Source: Bacillus sp. UNC41MFS5
GTDB lineage: Bacteria; Bacillota; Bacilli; Bacillales_B; DSM-18226
Direction of reading: 5' to 3'
Length of the DNA stretch: 64,000 bases
Assembly: GCF_000686805.1 (NCBI RefSeq)
Contig: NZ_JMLP01000010.1
Location: 310,001 to 374,000, forward strand
Shown: positions 26,413 through 36,089 of the stretch, one piece after another
Numbering within the stretch: position 1 is the first letter of the stretch
How the letters are laid out: each line of letters begins with the position of its first letter
The notes under the pieces: generated by a model
Seen by the model: only the letters and a program-made list of their open reading frames with translations
What the model was told of the DNA's origin: nothing
Database searches by the model: none
Program-made: the position numbers and the translations under genes

Positions 26413-27903
26413 TTATTTCTCGTTAGCTTTAGGCGGTTGACGGTAACGGTTTCTAGGATGAACAATACTTGGTCTAAGGATAGAACCTGGTATCGCTCTG
26501 CGTACAATAATTTGCAAAAATCCTTTTGGCTCAAAAGGTAGGAAAGGCCATAGGTATGGTGTATTAAGGGCACGTATTTTAACAATGAAGAGAAAAAATA
26601 CTGTCGCTCCAATGACAAATCCTGGCAGATGAAATAACGAAACAAAAATCAACAATGTTAATCGGCCAATTTTGTTTGCTACGCTTAATTCATAACTAGG
26701 AGTTGTAAAAGTGCCAATCCCCGAAACGGCGACATACAAGATTACCTCTGGAACAAATAGACCTACACTAATCGCAATTTGCCCAATCAATATTGATGCG
26801 ATTAAGCCCATTGCTGTTGAAAGCGGTGTGGGTGTATGAATTGCCGCTAATCGTAAAAATTCAATCCCAAAATCCGCTAAAAATATTTGAACGATTATGG
26901 GTATATTTGTCTGTTCATTCGGTCCAATAAATGAAAGTTTTTCAGGCAATAAAGAAGGTTCTAATACAAATAACATCCATAAAGGAAGTAGTAAAATAGA
27001 TGTTATGATACCCAAAAAACGTGTCCAGCGTACAAACGTTCCCATTGCTGGAGATTCACGAAACTCTTCTGCATGCTGTACATGATGAAAATATGTTGTA
27101 GGAGTAATAATAACACTTGGAGAAGTGTCGACATAAATCACAACATGCCCTTCAAGAATATGTGTAGCAGCAACATCCGCACGCTCTGTATATCTAACCA
27201 GCGGAAATGGATTCCATCCCTGTTTCAGGATGAATTCTTCTATCGTTTTATCGGCCATAGGAATACCATCTGTTTTAATCCCTTGTATTTCTTTACGGAT
27301 CACATTTACCATATCCGGATCTGCAACATCCTCTAAATAGCCTAAAGCCACATCCGTCTTTGACCGTTCTCCTACCTTTAGCATTTCAAAGCGAAGACGT
27401 TCATCTCGAATTCTCCGCCTCGTTAAGGCAGTATTCAAAATAATATTTTCAACAAACCCATCTCGGGACCCTCTAACCACCTTTTCTGTATCAGGTTCTT
27501 GAGGCTGCCTTCCTGGATAACTTCTGACATCCACGACAAAAGCTGTATTTTCCCCTTCCATTACTACAGCAACTAATCCGGACAAAACCTTATCAACAAT
27601 GTAATCAAGTGTGGTGGCTTGTTCAACCGATTGATTAATTAGCCTATTTTCAATTACCTTAAAGAAATCTGATGATAATTTTTCATGGTCATTGATTTCA
27701 ACTAATTCTTCAATTAATTCAATTACGAAGCGGGAATCACATAAGCCATTTACATAGTAGATATGTACGTCTTTTTTGAGGATTTTTAATTTCCTCACAC
27801 CAAAATCAAAGCTTTTCCCAAGACCAACCCGTTGTTTCATATAGTTTTCAACTTCAGTTACTGATTCAGGGATTGGCCATTTTTGTTCGTTACTTCTTGA
27901 CAT
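26413..27903 (-). CDS. spoVAF: SpoVAF, GerA-family spore germination protein
   Basis: 496 residues from the ATG at 27903, chosen because AAAGGAG sits eight bases upstream; an ATG at 27921 lies before that site. It has a soluble N-terminal half (about 1-285, with [20 protein letters not shown]) and a membrane half with four to five segments (about 295-440), the layout of GerA-type A subunits. In B. subtilis SpoVAF (5AF) with FigP forms an ion channel that amplifies the germination signal. It overlaps spoVAEa by 14 bases and is the last gene of the shortened spoVA operon. Confidence 0.93.
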   Translation of the reverse strand: MSRSNEQKWPIPESVTEVENYMKQRVGLGKSFDFGVRKLKILKKDVHIYYVNGLCDSRFVIELIEELVEINDHEKLSSDFFKVIENRLINQSVEQATTLDYIVDKVLSGLVAVVMEGENTAFVVDVRSYPGRQPQEPDTEKVVRGSRDGFVENIILNTALTRRRIRDERLRFEMLKVGERSKTDVALGYLEDVADPDMVNVIRKEIQGIKTDGIPMADKTIEEFILKQGWNPFPLVRYTERADVAATHILEGHVVIYVDTSPSVIITPTTYFHHVQHAEEFRESPAMGTFVRWTRFLGIITSILLLPLWMLFVLEPSLLPEKLSFIGPNEQTNIPIIVQIFLADFGIEFLRLAAIHTPTPLSTAMGLIASILIGQIAISVGLFVPEVILYVAVSGIGTFTTPSYELSVANKIGRLTLLIFVSLFHLPGFVIGATVFFLFIVKIRALNTPYLWPFLPFEPKGFLQIIVRRAIPGSILRPSIVHPRNRYRQPPKANEK

Positions 27904-28465
27904 GGAAGCCACTCCTTTCAAGTATAAGCTCCACTGCTTTTTTCGTTATCGGGGAACCATTTTTGTAGGAGTCATGTCTAGCCATCTTGCCAATATCACC
28001 AATTCCTACGATGACAGGAACCTCCAATTCATCAAGGCAGTATACTGTATCACCATTTATTCTCCCGATTTCAAGCTCAGGTATACCAAATTTATCTACT
28101 CCATATGGAGTTAAATTTCCATCACGATCGATACTTACATCCACCCTTGACCATTCTTCATGTCTTGATTTCGCGGCTACCGCAATAATGCCTAGAACTT
28201 CAATGTCTTCATGCCCGGCTACATATTTCAAAGCATTCTCACCAGCACCTTCTCCAACTATGCCACTATCATCAAACATCACTAATACAGGATCGTGAAG
28301 GGTCTTTTTTATTAACTGGACTATTTTCTCGCCGGTTAAGGTTGACGGATTCCCTTGGGAACTAGAAATACATCTGCCTCCTATTTCTTTGGCAACATGC
28401 TGGACTGCTTTCTTAGCATATTCATCACCGTCAGTAATTAAAATAACACGCCTCCGAATGCTCAT
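27890..28465 (-). CDS. spoVAEA: SpoVAEa, stage V sporulation protein AE, soluble subunit
   Basis: 191 residues, no membrane segment. The N-terminus [21 protein letters not shown] and [19 protein letters not shown] are characteristic of SpoVAEa, a protein found on the outer face of the spore inner membrane in B. subtilis and dispensable for viability there. AAAGGAC precedes the ATG by nine bases. The next gene upstream is spoVAB, not spoVAEb, across a gap of only 48 bases. Confidence 0.92.
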   Translation of the reverse strand: MSIRRRVILITDGDEYAKKAVQHVAKEIGGRCISSSQGNPSTLTGEKIVQLIKKTLHDPVLVMFDDSGIVGEGAGENALKYVAGHEDIEVLGIIAVAAKSRHEEWSRVDVSIDRDGNLTPYGVDKFGIPELEIGRINGDTVYCLDELEVPVIVGIGDIGKMARHDSYKNGSPITKKAVELILERSGFHVKK

Positions 28466-28513
28466 TGTGTGATGTCCTTTCTTGGCCCAAGTTGAAAACT
28501 CTTCCCCAAAGGG

Positions 28514-28936
28514 TTAATGATGTACAAAATAAACCCATTGAAAAATTGACCCCGCAATTTTTCCTAATACGATTGCCATGATTAATATAACAATCTCACC
28601 ATCCAAGCGGATTCTTTTGGCAAGAATAGGCAAAACGTTTAATACCTCGGTGAGGGCTGCAGCGAGCATCCCATAAAATATTCCACCTGTAATTCCGAGA
28701 AGAATTAATGAAATAGAAGGAATATGTAAAATAGGATCTCTCAAACTTGCGCCTACCCCAGCGAGTGCGCCTAACACAACTGCCCATTCATAGTGCTGAA
28801 TCATTTTCATTGTTTTACTTAGTTGCGTCAGTCTCGGGATAACCCCTAATACCGTTAGAAAAGCCACAAAACCAGAACCTACTGCCAGTCCACTCGCTAC
28901 ACCTAAAAAAAGGATGGCTATTATCTTAATCGTCAC
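28514..28936 (-). CDS. spoVAB: SpoVAB, stage V sporulation membrane protein AB
   Basis: 140 residues, about four transmembrane helices, with GFVAFLTVLGVIPRLTQLSK and ALTEVLNVLPILAKRI, which identify SpoVAB. Start is GTG at 28936, overlapping the end of spoVAA by 11 bases; no clear ribosome site, so it may depend on coupling. In B. subtilis the next genes are spoVAC, spoVAD and spoVAEb, the essential parts of the dipicolinate channel. They are missing here. I considered SpoVAC for this ORF and rejected it because the NVLPILAKRI segment and length fit AB. Confidence 0.9.
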   Translation of the reverse strand: MTIKIIAILFLGVASGLAVGSGFVAFLTVLGVIPRLTQLSKTMKMIQHYEWAVVLGALAGVGASLRDPILHIPSISLILLGITGGIFYGMLAAALTEVLNVLPILAKRIRLDGEIVILIMAIVLGKIAGSIFQWVYFVHH

Positions 28937-29555
28937 TGATTTTTTTTATACTTTCTTTATTTTCGTGGATAATTACGTAATTATCTAAATCCATTTGATA
29001 ATTAAACATTTCTACCTCAAGGGGACTGGGCTCTTCATTTATACGTTTCTTAAAGACATGATTAAAAAAAAGAATCATTCCCATGCCTAATCCAATTGAA
29101 TAGGGAATTTGAAACAGTAATGGTTTTGAATCTTTTTTTCCAGTGATAATCGTATATATTTTTTCATGGACACTTTTCATACTTACATCATCATGAAAAT
29201 TCATTATTGCCAAGGCTGAGCCGAAAAATAAGAGAAACCAAATTAAAAGGAAAAAAGGCAAGTGAACTCCCTTTTTCTTATTCATGACTTCAATGATGGT
29301 TTGGGCGGGTCCAATCGTTTGAACTTCCATTCTTTCAAATTCATTTTTAATTAAGTGGATGACTTTCATGACATCGATAATGACGATATTCTGATCTGTA
29401 ACTGTTAATTGATGAATGATCATTGTTTGTAGTCGTGAAAGAACTTCGTCTGGTGCAATGACTTGGGCAATATCATTTAACAATACCTTTTCTTGGGGCG
29501 GAGCCTGAACACGATTCCGCATACGGATATATATTGTTTCTTCCAAAACATTCAC
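28926..29555 (-). CDS. spoVAA: SpoVAA, stage V sporulation protein AA
   Basis: 209 residues: soluble N-terminal domain (about 1-95, IYIRMRNRVQAPPQEKV) and two transmembrane segments (about 98-118 and 148-168), then a polar tail. This is the SpoVAA layout. It is the first gene of the operon. The start is GTG at 29555; the ribosome site is weak (AGGAAAT about 18 bases upstream or GGGAA adjacent), so initiation is less certain than for its neighbours. A forespore-type -10 lies upstream. Confidence 0.9.
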   Translation of the reverse strand: MNVLEETIYIRMRNRVQAPPQEKVLLNDIAQVIAPDEVLSRLQTMIIHQLTVTDQNIVIIDVMKVIHLIKNEFERMEVQTIGPAQTIIEVMNKKKGVHLPFFLLIWFLLFFGSALAIMNFHDDVSMKSVHEKIYTIITGKKDSKPLLFQIPYSIGLGMGMILFFNHVFKKRINEEPSPLEVEMFNYQMDLDNYVIIHENKESIKKISDD

Positions 29556-29582
29556 TTCCCAAACAATGATTTCCTGTATAAA

Positions 29583-29610
29583 TAGTATGAGTAATAAGCA
29601 CCTTTTTCAT
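29583..29610 (-). promoter_or_regulatory. Candidate forespore (sigma-G/F) promoter of spoVA
   Basis: On the minus strand CATACTA (29583-29589) matches the sigma-G -10 consensus; a weak -35 (AATGAA) lies about 16 bases upstream. It sits about 30 bases before spoVAA and after the sigF terminator, where the sigma-G promoter is known in B. subtilis. Confidence 0.45.
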
Positions 29611-29639
29611 TAAATCCAAAAAATACCAGGTTATCACCA

Positions 29640-29672
29640 CAAAAAAACCGTATGAATCAGAGATCCATACGG
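29640..29672 (-). terminator. Terminator after sigF
   Basis: On the minus strand CCGTATG and CATACGG form a stem followed by seven T residues. The left arm lies in the last sigF codons. Confidence 0.82.
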
Positions 29673-30415
29673 CCTTTCATTTGCTGCAATATTTTTTTTT
29701 CAAGTCGTGATACTTGCACTTGGGATATTCCAAGCCTAAGAGCGACCTCAGATTGTGTTTGGTCCTTATAATACCTCAAATAGACAATGAGTCTTTCGCG
29801 CTCATCTAATTCCCGGATAGCTTCCTTCAACGCAATTTTATCAAACCATTTTCCTTCATTACCATCATCAATTTGGTCCAGTAGAGTAATTGGATCTCCA
29901 TCATTTTCATATACAGTTTCATGAATCGAAGAAGGTGTTCTGCTGGCTTCTTGTGCGAGAATGACATCCTCTGGTGTGAGTTCAAGATGGGCTGATATCT
30001 CGTTAACCGTTGGTATTCTGCCAAGCACTTTTGATAATTCGTCTTTTGCTTTTCGGATTTTGTTTCCCATTTCTTTTAATGATCGGCTAACCTTAACCGT
30101 TCCATCGTCACGGATAAATCGCTGAATCTCACCAATAATCATAGGGACCGCATAAGTCGAAAACTTTACATCATAGGAAAGGTCAAATTTATCCACTGAT
30201 TTTAATAATCCAATACACCCAATCTGGAACAGGTCATCAGGGTCATACCCTCGATTAAGAAACCGTTGGACAACAGACCAAACAAGACGCATATTTTTTT
30301 CAACAATTAGATCCCTTGATTCTTGGTCTCCATCTTGGCTCTTTTTAATGAGCTCTTTTACTTCATGATCCTTTAAATATGTTTGACCTTTATCATTCTT
30401 AACCTCCACATCCAT
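29657..30415 (-). CDS. sigF: SigF, forespore-specific RNA polymerase sigma factor
   Basis: 252 residues from the ATG at 30415; a TTG six bases upstream is too close to AAGGAG. Sigma regions 2 (NMRLVWSVVQRFLNRGYD, FDLSYDVKFSTYAVPMII), 3 (RSLKEMGNKIRKAKDEL) and 4 (SEVALRLGISQVQVSRLEKKIL) are complete. It is the first compartment-specific sigma factor, active only in the forespore, held by SpoIIAB until SpoIIAA is dephosphorylated. Third gene of the spoIIA operon, 12 bases after spoIIAB. Confidence 0.97.
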   Translation of the reverse strand: MDVEVKNDKGQTYLKDHEVKELIKKSQDGDQESRDLIVEKNMRLVWSVVQRFLNRGYDPDDLFQIGCIGLLKSVDKFDLSYDVKFSTYAVPMIIGEIQRFIRDDGTVKVSRSLKEMGNKIRKAKDELSKVLGRIPTVNEISAHLELTPEDVILAQEASRTPSSIHETVYENDGDPITLLDQIDDGNEGKWFDKIALKEAIRELDERERLIVYLRYYKDQTQSEVALRLGISQVQVSRLEKKILQQMKGRMDL

Positions 30416-30427
30416 TGGCAAGTCTCC

Positions 30428-30868
30428 TTAATTGCAAAGCATTTTGCGGTTTTGTAAATGCTTTCGTAATCTAACTTCGGTTCCTCGACCTGGCTGTGAA
30501 TGAACCTCTACCTCATCCATGAAATTTTCCATGATAGTAAAACCCATTCCGGATCGCTCTAAATCCGGCTTTGTTGTAAATAATGGCTGACGAGCTTCTT
30601 CCACATCTACAATTCCCAATCCAACATCTTTAATAGTTAGATCAATTAAACTATCTTCTATGATTACTTGAATATAAACAATTCCATTAGGATCATTCTC
30701 ATATCCGTGAATAATCGCATTGGTCACTGCCTCTGATACAACTGTTTTAATTTCAGTCAACTCATCCATATTAGGGTCTAACTGGGCGATAAATGCGGCA
30801 ACGGTTACTCGGGCAAATGACTCATTTTGACTTAGTGCACTGAATTGAAGATTCATTTCGTTCTTCAT
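30428..30868 (-). CDS. spoIIAB: SpoIIAB, anti-sigma-F factor and serine kinase
   Basis: 146-residue GHKL ATPase: N box [14 protein letters not shown]1 box DVGLGIVD and G2-like [14 protein letters not shown]. It binds SigF with ATP, or phosphorylates SpoIIAA. The ATG directly follows the spoIIAA stop (TGAATG), with GGGGGTGG as ribosome site inside the last spoIIAA codons, so the inhibitor and its antagonist are produced in step. Confidence 0.97.
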   Translation of the reverse strand: MKNEMNLQFSALSQNESFARVTVAAFIAQLDPNMDELTEIKTVVSEAVTNAIIHGYENDPNGIVYIQVIIEDSLIDLTIKDVGLGIVDVEEARQPLFTTKPDLERSGMGFTIMENFMDEVEVHSQPGRGTEVRLRKHLQNRKMLCN

Positions 30869-31219
30869 TCAGGCCACCCCCAATCTTTGCAATGCAAATT
30901 CTTCTGTCGGTTCCATTTTGATGATTTTAAATAAACCTGACATATCGAATAATCTTTGTATCGCTGGGGAAATCGCACATACCACCATTTCACCGTGGAC
31001 CTGTTTAATTTGTTTGTATCTGCCTAAGATTACACCTAATCCAGAGCTGTCCATAAACGCGAGATGTTCCAGATTTAAGACAATATGACGAATTTCATTT
31101 TTTTCAATCACAGTTATCGCTTTTTCGCGAAGTTCATCCGCGGTGTGATGGTCTAATTCACCGCTTAAACGAATACACAGAACGTCATGCTTTGTTTCCA
31201 TATCAATATTAAGACTCAC
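30869..31219 (-). CDS. spoIIAA: SpoIIAA, anti-anti-sigma-F factor (STAS domain)
   Basis: 116-residue STAS domain with the phosphorylated serine S58 in [17 protein letters not shown]. Dephosphorylated by SpoIIE in the forespore, it frees SigF from SpoIIAB. Start is GTG at 31219, with GGAGG eight bases upstream. A sigma-H promoter and a Spo0A box lie just upstream, separate from dacF. Confidence 0.97.
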   Translation of the reverse strand: MSLNIDMETKHDVLCIRLSGELDHHTADELREKAITVIEKNEIRHIVLNLEHLAFMDSSGLGVILGRYKQIKQVHGEMVVCAISPAIQRLFDMSGLFKIIKMEPTEEFALQRLGVA

Positions 31220-31253
31220 TATCCCGTCCTCCTTAATCTGGTATAGTGAGACA

Positions 31254-31281
31254 ATTCTCTTTCGGGCTGTTAATATCCTTC
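31254..31281 (-). promoter_or_regulatory. Sigma-H promoter of the spoIIA operon
   Basis: On the minus strand AGAAGGATATT (-35, consensus RnAGGAwWW), about 11 bases, then AGAGAATT (-10, RnnGAAT), 35 bases before the spoIIAA start. Both elements fit the sigma-H consensus. Confidence 0.82.
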
Positions 31282-31334
31282 TGTAAATACAAAACTAGTT
31301 GCAATTCGCTAAAAGAAGTGATTTATTCGGAAGA

Positions 31335-31341
31335 TTCGACA
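31335..31341 (-). promoter_or_regulatory. Spo0A box upstream of spoIIA
   Basis: TGTCGAA on the minus strand is the exact 0A-box consensus, about 60 bases upstream of the sigma-H -35. A weaker TAGCGAA lies between them. Spo0A~P activates spoIIA in B. subtilis. Confidence 0.7.
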
Positions 31342-31367
31342 CAACCTAGGTAACTTAGATAACTATC

Positions 31368-31396
31368 GCTCTAGTGCCTTGGCGCTTTCGCTTTTC
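31368..31396. repeat. Short relic of repeat family A at the dacF stop codon
   Basis: GCTCTAGTGCC directly joined to TTGGCGCTTTCGCTTTTC: the two ends of repeat A with the middle missing. The end abuts or shares a base with the dacF TAG stop. The piece can fold into a small hairpin on the minus strand. Confidence 0.6.
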
Positions 31397-32574
31397 TATT
31401 TACCGGCCTTTGTGAACATCCCAAATGAACGTTTATATAGGGTCCACCATCCTGCTTCTTTTACGGTTCCCCTTGCTAATAAAGGACTTTCTACAAAGAC
31501 TTTTCCGTCTTTTATTAATTGAATGGTTCCTATCTTATCGCCTTTATTAATGGGAGCTTGGAGATTTTTATTAATCTTTATTTTTTGTTTGACTTCCTCG
31601 GTTTTTTCACCTTTTTTTGTAAGCAGTGAAATCGGCTCACTTGTTACAGCCTCAATCGTCTTCTCCTGTCCTTTACTTAATCTTGCTTTGGCGATTATCT
31701 GGTTTCGTTTATACATTGGATGTGTTTGATATTGGTTAAAAGCATAATTAAGCATTTTGGTTACTTGGGCATTTCTTTCCTTTGAAGTAGGTGCTCCGAA
31801 CACAACCGCAATGACACGCATCCCATTCTTTTGAGCTGTGGCTGTTAAGCAGTATTTTGCTTCCGCAGTAAAGCCTGTTTTAAGTCCGTCTACACCAGGG
31901 TAAAATCGCACCAATTTATTAGTATTAACAAGCCAGAATTTTTTGTCTGTATTCTCACGAAGGTATGCTTCATACATACCAGTAAATTTCGTAATGTCCT
32001 CATATTTTAATAGTTCTTTCGCCATCATAGCCATATCATTTGCAGTGCTGAAATGACCACTAACTGGAAGTCCCGTTGTATTTTTAAAGAAAGTATGTTT
32101 TAAACCAAGTTCTTTCACTTTGTTATTCATCATGTCAACAAACGCTTCTTCTGAGCCAGCAATTCTTTCAGCCATAGCCACAGATGCATCATTTCCAGAA
32201 CCAATTGCAATTCCTCTTAGCATTTCCTTGGTGGTCATTTCTTCACCAGGTTCAAGAAAAATTTGTGAACCACCCATCGATGCTGCATACTCACTTGCAC
32301 GGATTTTTTCATTCCAAGACAGTTTTCCTTTATCAACGGCTTCCATGATTAAAAGCATGGTCATAATTTTGGTCATACTCGCCGGCGGTAACTCTTCATT
32401 CCCGTTTTTCTCATAAATCACTTTTCCTGTATCACGTTCAATTAAAATAGCGGATTTTACATTGTTGACGATATCAGCATTCTTTTTTTCTTCAGCAGCA
32501 AACGCTGATGTACTAAATAAACTTGTAAGTAAAAAAATTGTCACTATCAAAGAGACAAATCGTTTCATTCGCAT
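31396..32574 (-). CDS. dacF: DacF, sporulation D-alanyl-D-alanine carboxypeptidase
   Basis: 392 residues: signal peptide (about 1-26, cut near AFAAEE), S11 motifs SMTKIM (SxxK), GSGND (SxN) and GLKTGFT (KTG), a C-terminal beta domain and an amphipathic end likely to bind the membrane. It is a forespore-expressed enzyme that trims cortex/germ-wall peptides together with DacB. It sits upstream of spoIIAA as in B. subtilis, where a late transcript runs through both. A shortened repeat A forms its 3' boundary. Confidence 0.93.
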   Translation of the reverse strand: MRMKRFVSLIVTIFLLTSLFSTSAFAAEEKKNADIVNNVKSAILIERDTGKVIYEKNGNEELPPASMTKIMTMLLIMEAVDKGKLSWNEKIRASEYAASMGGSQIFLEPGEEMTTKEMLRGIAIGSGNDASVAMAERIAGSEEAFVDMMNNKVKELGLKHTFFKNTTGLPVSGHFSTANDMAMMAKELLKYEDITKFTGMYEAYLRENTDKKFWLVNTNKLVRFYPGVDGLKTGFTAEAKYCLTATAQKNGMRVIAVVFGAPTSKERNAQVTKMLNYAFNQYQTHPMYKRNQIIAKARLSKGQEKTIEAVTSEPISLLTKKGEKTEEVKQKIKINKNLQAPINKGDKIGTIQLIKDGKVFVESPLLARGTVKEAGWWTLYKRSFGMFTKAGK

Positions 32575-32655
32575 AACCCTCCATTCTTTATAGCATCCAT
32601 TTTTTCCAAAATTAATAACTTTATACAGTTATTCCCTTGTAAACAAAATAAAAAT

Positions 32656-32702
32656 AGGGTGTCAGGCACCATGTGAATTTTTCACATGGTGCCTGACACC
32701 CT
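32656..32702 (-). terminator. Long perfect hairpin ending the pdp transcript (GTGTCAGGCACC repeat)
   Basis: A 22-bp perfect inverted repeat (AGGGTGTCAGGCACCATG and onward, with its exact complement) around a three-base loop, followed on the minus strand by TATTTTTATTTTG. It works as a terminator for drm-pupG-pdp; stem length and the GGTGCCTGACACC core mark it as a dispersed hairpin element I recall from other Bacillus genomes. Confidence 0.8.
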
Positions 32703-32713
32703 TTAGGGTCGAT

Positions 32714-34018
32714 TTATTCGGTTATTTCCCCATGAATCAGAATTGGTGCGTCTATTTTTGTTGCTGAAATTTTGATGTTGTTATAGAGTTTTGTTTTTAC
32801 TTCTTCGACATTTTCGAAATTGCTGTAAATGGTTACTAAGGATTCACCTTTCTTCACTTGGTCACCGATTTTCTTTCTTAAAACTAGACCCACAGCTAAA
32901 TCAATGATAGATTCCTTAGTTGCTCTTCCAGCACCAAGAATCATCGCAGCTGTTCCGACTTCATCTGCCACGATTTCAGATACATAGCCATCCTCTTTAG
33001 CTTCAAGTTCAATGATAAACTTTGCTTGGGGCATTTTCGAAGGATCATCAACAATGGACGCATCCCCGCCTTGTGAGCTTAAAAATACTTTTAACTTTTC
33101 AAGCGCTGAACCGTCTTTAATTACGCCTTCAAGCTTGGTCCGCGCTTCTGCTAATGAGTCCGCCTTCTCCGCTAAATAAACCATATGGCTGCCAAGAGTT
33201 AAACATAATTCCGTTAAATCTTCAGGACCTTCACCTTTTAATGTATCAATAGCTTCCTTCACTTCAAGGGCATTCCCAATCGCAAAACCTAGCGGTTGGC
33301 TCATGTCAGAAATAACAGCCATTGTTCTTCTGCCGACATTATTTCCAATTCGCACCATTGCTCTTGCAAGTTCGCGAGAATCTTCTAGTGTCTTCATAAA
33401 TGCACCTGCACCGGTTTTTACATCAAGAACAATCGCATCAGCACCAGCTGCAATTTTTTTACTCATGATTGAACTTGCGATTAGTGGAATACTATCGACT
33501 GTTGCCGTCACATCTCTCAGTGCGTAGAGTTTTTTATCTGCAGGAGTTAAATTTCCACTTTGCCCAATTACTGCTATCTTGTTTCTATTGACAAGGTCAA
33601 TAAATTCTTCATTTTCAATTTCAACATGGAAGCCTGTTACCGCTTCTAATTTATCGATTGTACCTCCGGTGTGACCTAAGCCGCGCCCTGACATTTTGGC
33701 AACAGGCACATCAAGTGCCGCAACAAGTGGTCCGAGCACTAGCGTTGTTGTGTCACCCACACCGCCGGTAGAATGTTTGTCCACTTTAATTCCCTCAATT
33801 TGCGATAAATCAATTTGGTCACCTGATTCAACCATTGCCATGGTCAAGTCGGCTCTTTCCTGTTCAGTCATCCCTTTAAAAAAGATAGCCATAGTTAAGG
33901 CGCTGACTTGGTAATCTGGAATTGATCCGTCGGTATATCCCTTTATAATAAATTTTATTTCATCTGCGGATAGTTCTTGTCCATCTCTTTTTTTCTCTAT
34001 TAAGTCAACCATTCTCAT
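32714..34018 (-). CDS. pdp: Pdp, pyrimidine-nucleoside phosphorylase
   Basis: 434 residues. The phosphate-binding signature [20 protein letters not shown] (about 79-98) and [17 protein letters not shown] (about 113-129) of the thymidine/pyrimidine phosphorylase family are intact, with the C-terminal domain present. It cleaves thymidine, deoxyuridine and uridine with phosphate to give base and (deoxy)ribose-1-phosphate. It lies 26 bases after pupG in a drm-pupG-pdp operon; in B. subtilis pdp is instead linked to dra and nupC. Confidence 0.95.
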   Translation of the reverse strand: MRMVDLIEKKRDGQELSADEIKFIIKGYTDGSIPDYQVSALTMAIFFKGMTEQERADLTMAMVESGDQIDLSQIEGIKVDKHSTGGVGDTTTLVLGPLVAALDVPVAKMSGRGLGHTGGTIDKLEAVTGFHVEIENEEFIDLVNRNKIAVIGQSGNLTPADKKLYALRDVTATVDSIPLIASSIMSKKIAAGADAIVLDVKTGAGAFMKTLEDSRELARAMVRIGNNVGRRTMAVISDMSQPLGFAIGNALEVKEAIDTLKGEGPEDLTELCLTLGSHMVYLAEKADSLAEARTKLEGVIKDGSALEKLKVFLSSQGGDASIVDDPSKMPQAKFIIELEAKEDGYVSEIVADEVGTAAMILGAGRATKESIIDLAVGLVLRKKIGDQVKKGESLVTIYSNFENVEEVKTKLYNNIKISATKIDAPILIHGEITE

Positions 34019-34044
34019 CTAAATCACCACTTTACGAAAAATAT

Positions 34045-34866
34045 TTACTTAGCAATTGTTTTCACAATCTCTTTTATATACTGAAGGAAGTCAGCTTTAA
34101 CTCTTTCAGTTGTTTCAATCACCTCATCATGGGTAAGTGGCTGGTCAAGAATACCCGCCGCCATATTTGAAATACATGAAATACCAAGTACCTTCATGCC
34201 ACTATGACGGGCAACGATTACCTCAGGGACAGTGGACATTCCGACTGCATCTCCGCCCATCGCTCGTACCATCCGAATTTCAGCTGGTGTTTCATAAACA
34301 GGTCCTGGATTACCGAAATAAACTCCTTCTTTGACATTGATATTTAGTCGGCTCGCAATTTCTCTTGCCGCAACCCGTAAATCTTTCGTATACGCCTCTG
34401 ACATATCAGGGAAACGAACACCTAGCTTAGAATCATTTGGTCCGATTAATGGATTTGTTCCCATATTATTAATATGATCTGAAATAATCATTAAATCACC
34501 TGCAGAGAAACTTTCATTAACTCCGCCTGCAGCATTGGTCACGATTAACATGTCTACGCCTAACTCTTTCATGACGCGAACAGGGAAGGTTACTTTCTCC
34601 ATACTATAACCTTCATAGAAATGGAAACGCCCTTGCATGGCGACAACTTCTACACCACTTAATAATCCAAACACTAGTTGACCTGCATGGCCCTCCACAG
34701 TTGAAATAGGGAAGTCAGGAATCTCATTGTAAGGAATTTTTACTGGGTTCTCAATTTCATCTGCTAGTACCCCTAGTCCAGAGCCTAGAATAAGCCCTAT
34801 CTTAGGTGTATTTGCATATTTCTGTTTTAAAAAGCTTGAAGCATTTTGAATTTTTTCAATATTCAT
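34045..34866 (-). CDS. pupG: Purine-nucleoside phosphorylase (PupG/PunA type)
   Basis: 273-residue trimeric-type PNP with LILGSGLG near residue 26 (phosphate loop), EGHAG, MQGRFHFYEGY and the base-site segment VTNAAGGVNESFSAGD; also GPVYETPAEI and GMSTVPEV. It converts (deoxy)inosine and guanosine to base and pentose-1-phosphate, which phosphopentomutase (next upstream) turns into the 5-phosphate. Fifteen bases after drm, same operon. Confidence 0.94.
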   Translation of the reverse strand: MNIEKIQNASSFLKQKYANTPKIGLILGSGLGVLADEIENPVKIPYNEIPDFPISTVEGHAGQLVFGLLSGVEVVAMQGRFHFYEGYSMEKVTFPVRVMKELGVDMLIVTNAAGGVNESFSAGDLMIISDHINNMGTNPLIGPNDSKLGVRFPDMSEAYTKDLRVAAREIASRLNINVKEGVYFGNPGPVYETPAEIRMVRAMGGDAVGMSTVPEVIVARHSGMKVLGISCISNMAAGILDQPLTHDEVIETTERVKADFLQYIKEIVKTIAK

Positions 34867-34881
34867 CTTTAATACCCCTTT

Positions 34882-36066
34882 TTATTTCAATTCATTTAAA
34901 AAGCTTTTTCCGTAGTTAGGTAATTTGACTTTGAAATTGTCTGCAACAGTTGCACCAAGGTCAGCAAATGTCTCTCTTAATGGAAGTTCCTTACCTTCAG
35001 TCATACCTTTTGAGTAAACTAATAAAGGTACATATTCACGTGTATGGTCCGTACCTGGTGCTACTGGGTCATTTCCGTGGTCGGCTGTAATCATTAATAA
35101 ATCGTCTTCTCTCAATTTCGCAAACACTTCTGGGAGACGTTCATCATATTCTTCCAAAGCCTTCCCATAGCCCTCAGGGTCCCGACGATGGCCATATAAA
35201 GCATCAAAATCAACCAGATTTAAAAAACTAATTCCTGTAAAATCCATTTCTAAGGTTTCGACAAGCTTATCCATACCATCCATATTAGAAACCGTTCTTA
35301 GGGATTGAGTCACGCCTTCACCGTCATAGATATCGGATATTTTTCCAATTGCAATGACATCGAAGCCGCTATCTTTTAATTCACTCATCACCGTCCGGTC
35401 AAATGGTTTTAGCGCGTAATCGTGACGGTTCGAGGTACGTTTAAAGTTCCCTGGTTCACCTAAGAAAGGGCGTGCGATGACACGTCCAACCATATACTTT
35501 TCATCAAGCGTTAATTCACGAGCAATTTTACAAATTTTGTATTGCTCTTCAATTGGAATAATTTCTTCATGTGCAGCAATCTGAAGAACCGAATCAGCGG
35601 AAGTATAGACAATTAATGCCCCTGTCTTCATATGCTCTTCGCCCAGCTCATCGAGTATTTCTGTTCCGCTTGCCGGCTTATTCCCAATAATTTTCCTTCC
35701 TGTACGCTTTTCTAATTCCGAAAGAAGTTCATCTGGAAAACCCTCTGGGAACACTTGGAAAGGTGTTTGAATATTTAAACCCATGATTTCCCAGTGTCCG
35801 GTCATGGTATCTTTTCCGTTAGAGGCCTCCATCATTTTCGTGTAAAACGCTAACGGTTTTTCTGCCCTTTCTATTCCTTTTATTTCACGGATGTTGCTTA
35901 AACCCAGCTTGCCCATATTCGGCATGTTAAGGCCGTTCATTCTTTCAGCAATATGCCCAAAAGTATCTGCACCTTTGTCACCAAATTTTTCAGCATCCGG
36001 TGCTTCTCCAATCCCTACTGAATCCATAACAATAATAAAAATACGTTTATATTTATTTGCAGCCAT
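34882..36066 (-). CDS. drm: Phosphopentomutase
   Basis: 394-residue member of the alkaline-phosphatase superfamily with metal-site motifs [14 protein letters not shown] (N-terminal Asp), the phospho-threonine region [10 protein letters not shown], and the C-terminal TADHGNDP and [12 protein letters not shown]. It interconverts (deoxy)ribose-1- and 5-phosphate, linking nucleoside breakdown to central metabolism. GGAGG lies ten bases before the ATG. First gene of the nucleoside operon, with a near-consensus cre site just upstream. Confidence 0.95.
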   Translation of the reverse strand: MAANKYKRIFIIVMDSVGIGEAPDAEKFGDKGADTFGHIAERMNGLNMPNMGKLGLSNIREIKGIERAEKPLAFYTKMMEASNGKDTMTGHWEIMGLNIQTPFQVFPEGFPDELLSELEKRTGRKIIGNKPASGTEILDELGEEHMKTGALIVYTSADSVLQIAAHEEIIPIEEQYKICKIARELTLDEKYMVGRVIARPFLGEPGNFKRTSNRHDYALKPFDRTVMSELKDSGFDVIAIGKISDIYDGEGVTQSLRTVSNMDGMDKLVETLEMDFTGISFLNLVDFDALYGHRRDPEGYGKALEEYDERLPEVFAKLREDDLLMITADHGNDPVAPGTDHTREYVPLLVYSKGMTEGKELPLRETFADLGATVADNFKVKLPNYGKSFLNELK

Positions 36067-36089
36067 TTAATTCTTCCTCCTTCTACTAC

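Noticed and set aside
28514..28936. This ORF as SpoVAC rather than SpoVAB
   Set aside because: The segment LNVLPILAKRI, the length of 140 residues and the position after spoVAA fit SpoVAB.
32656..32702. CRISPR repeat
   Set aside because: It is a single palindrome; no regularly spaced repeats or cas genes exist in the window.
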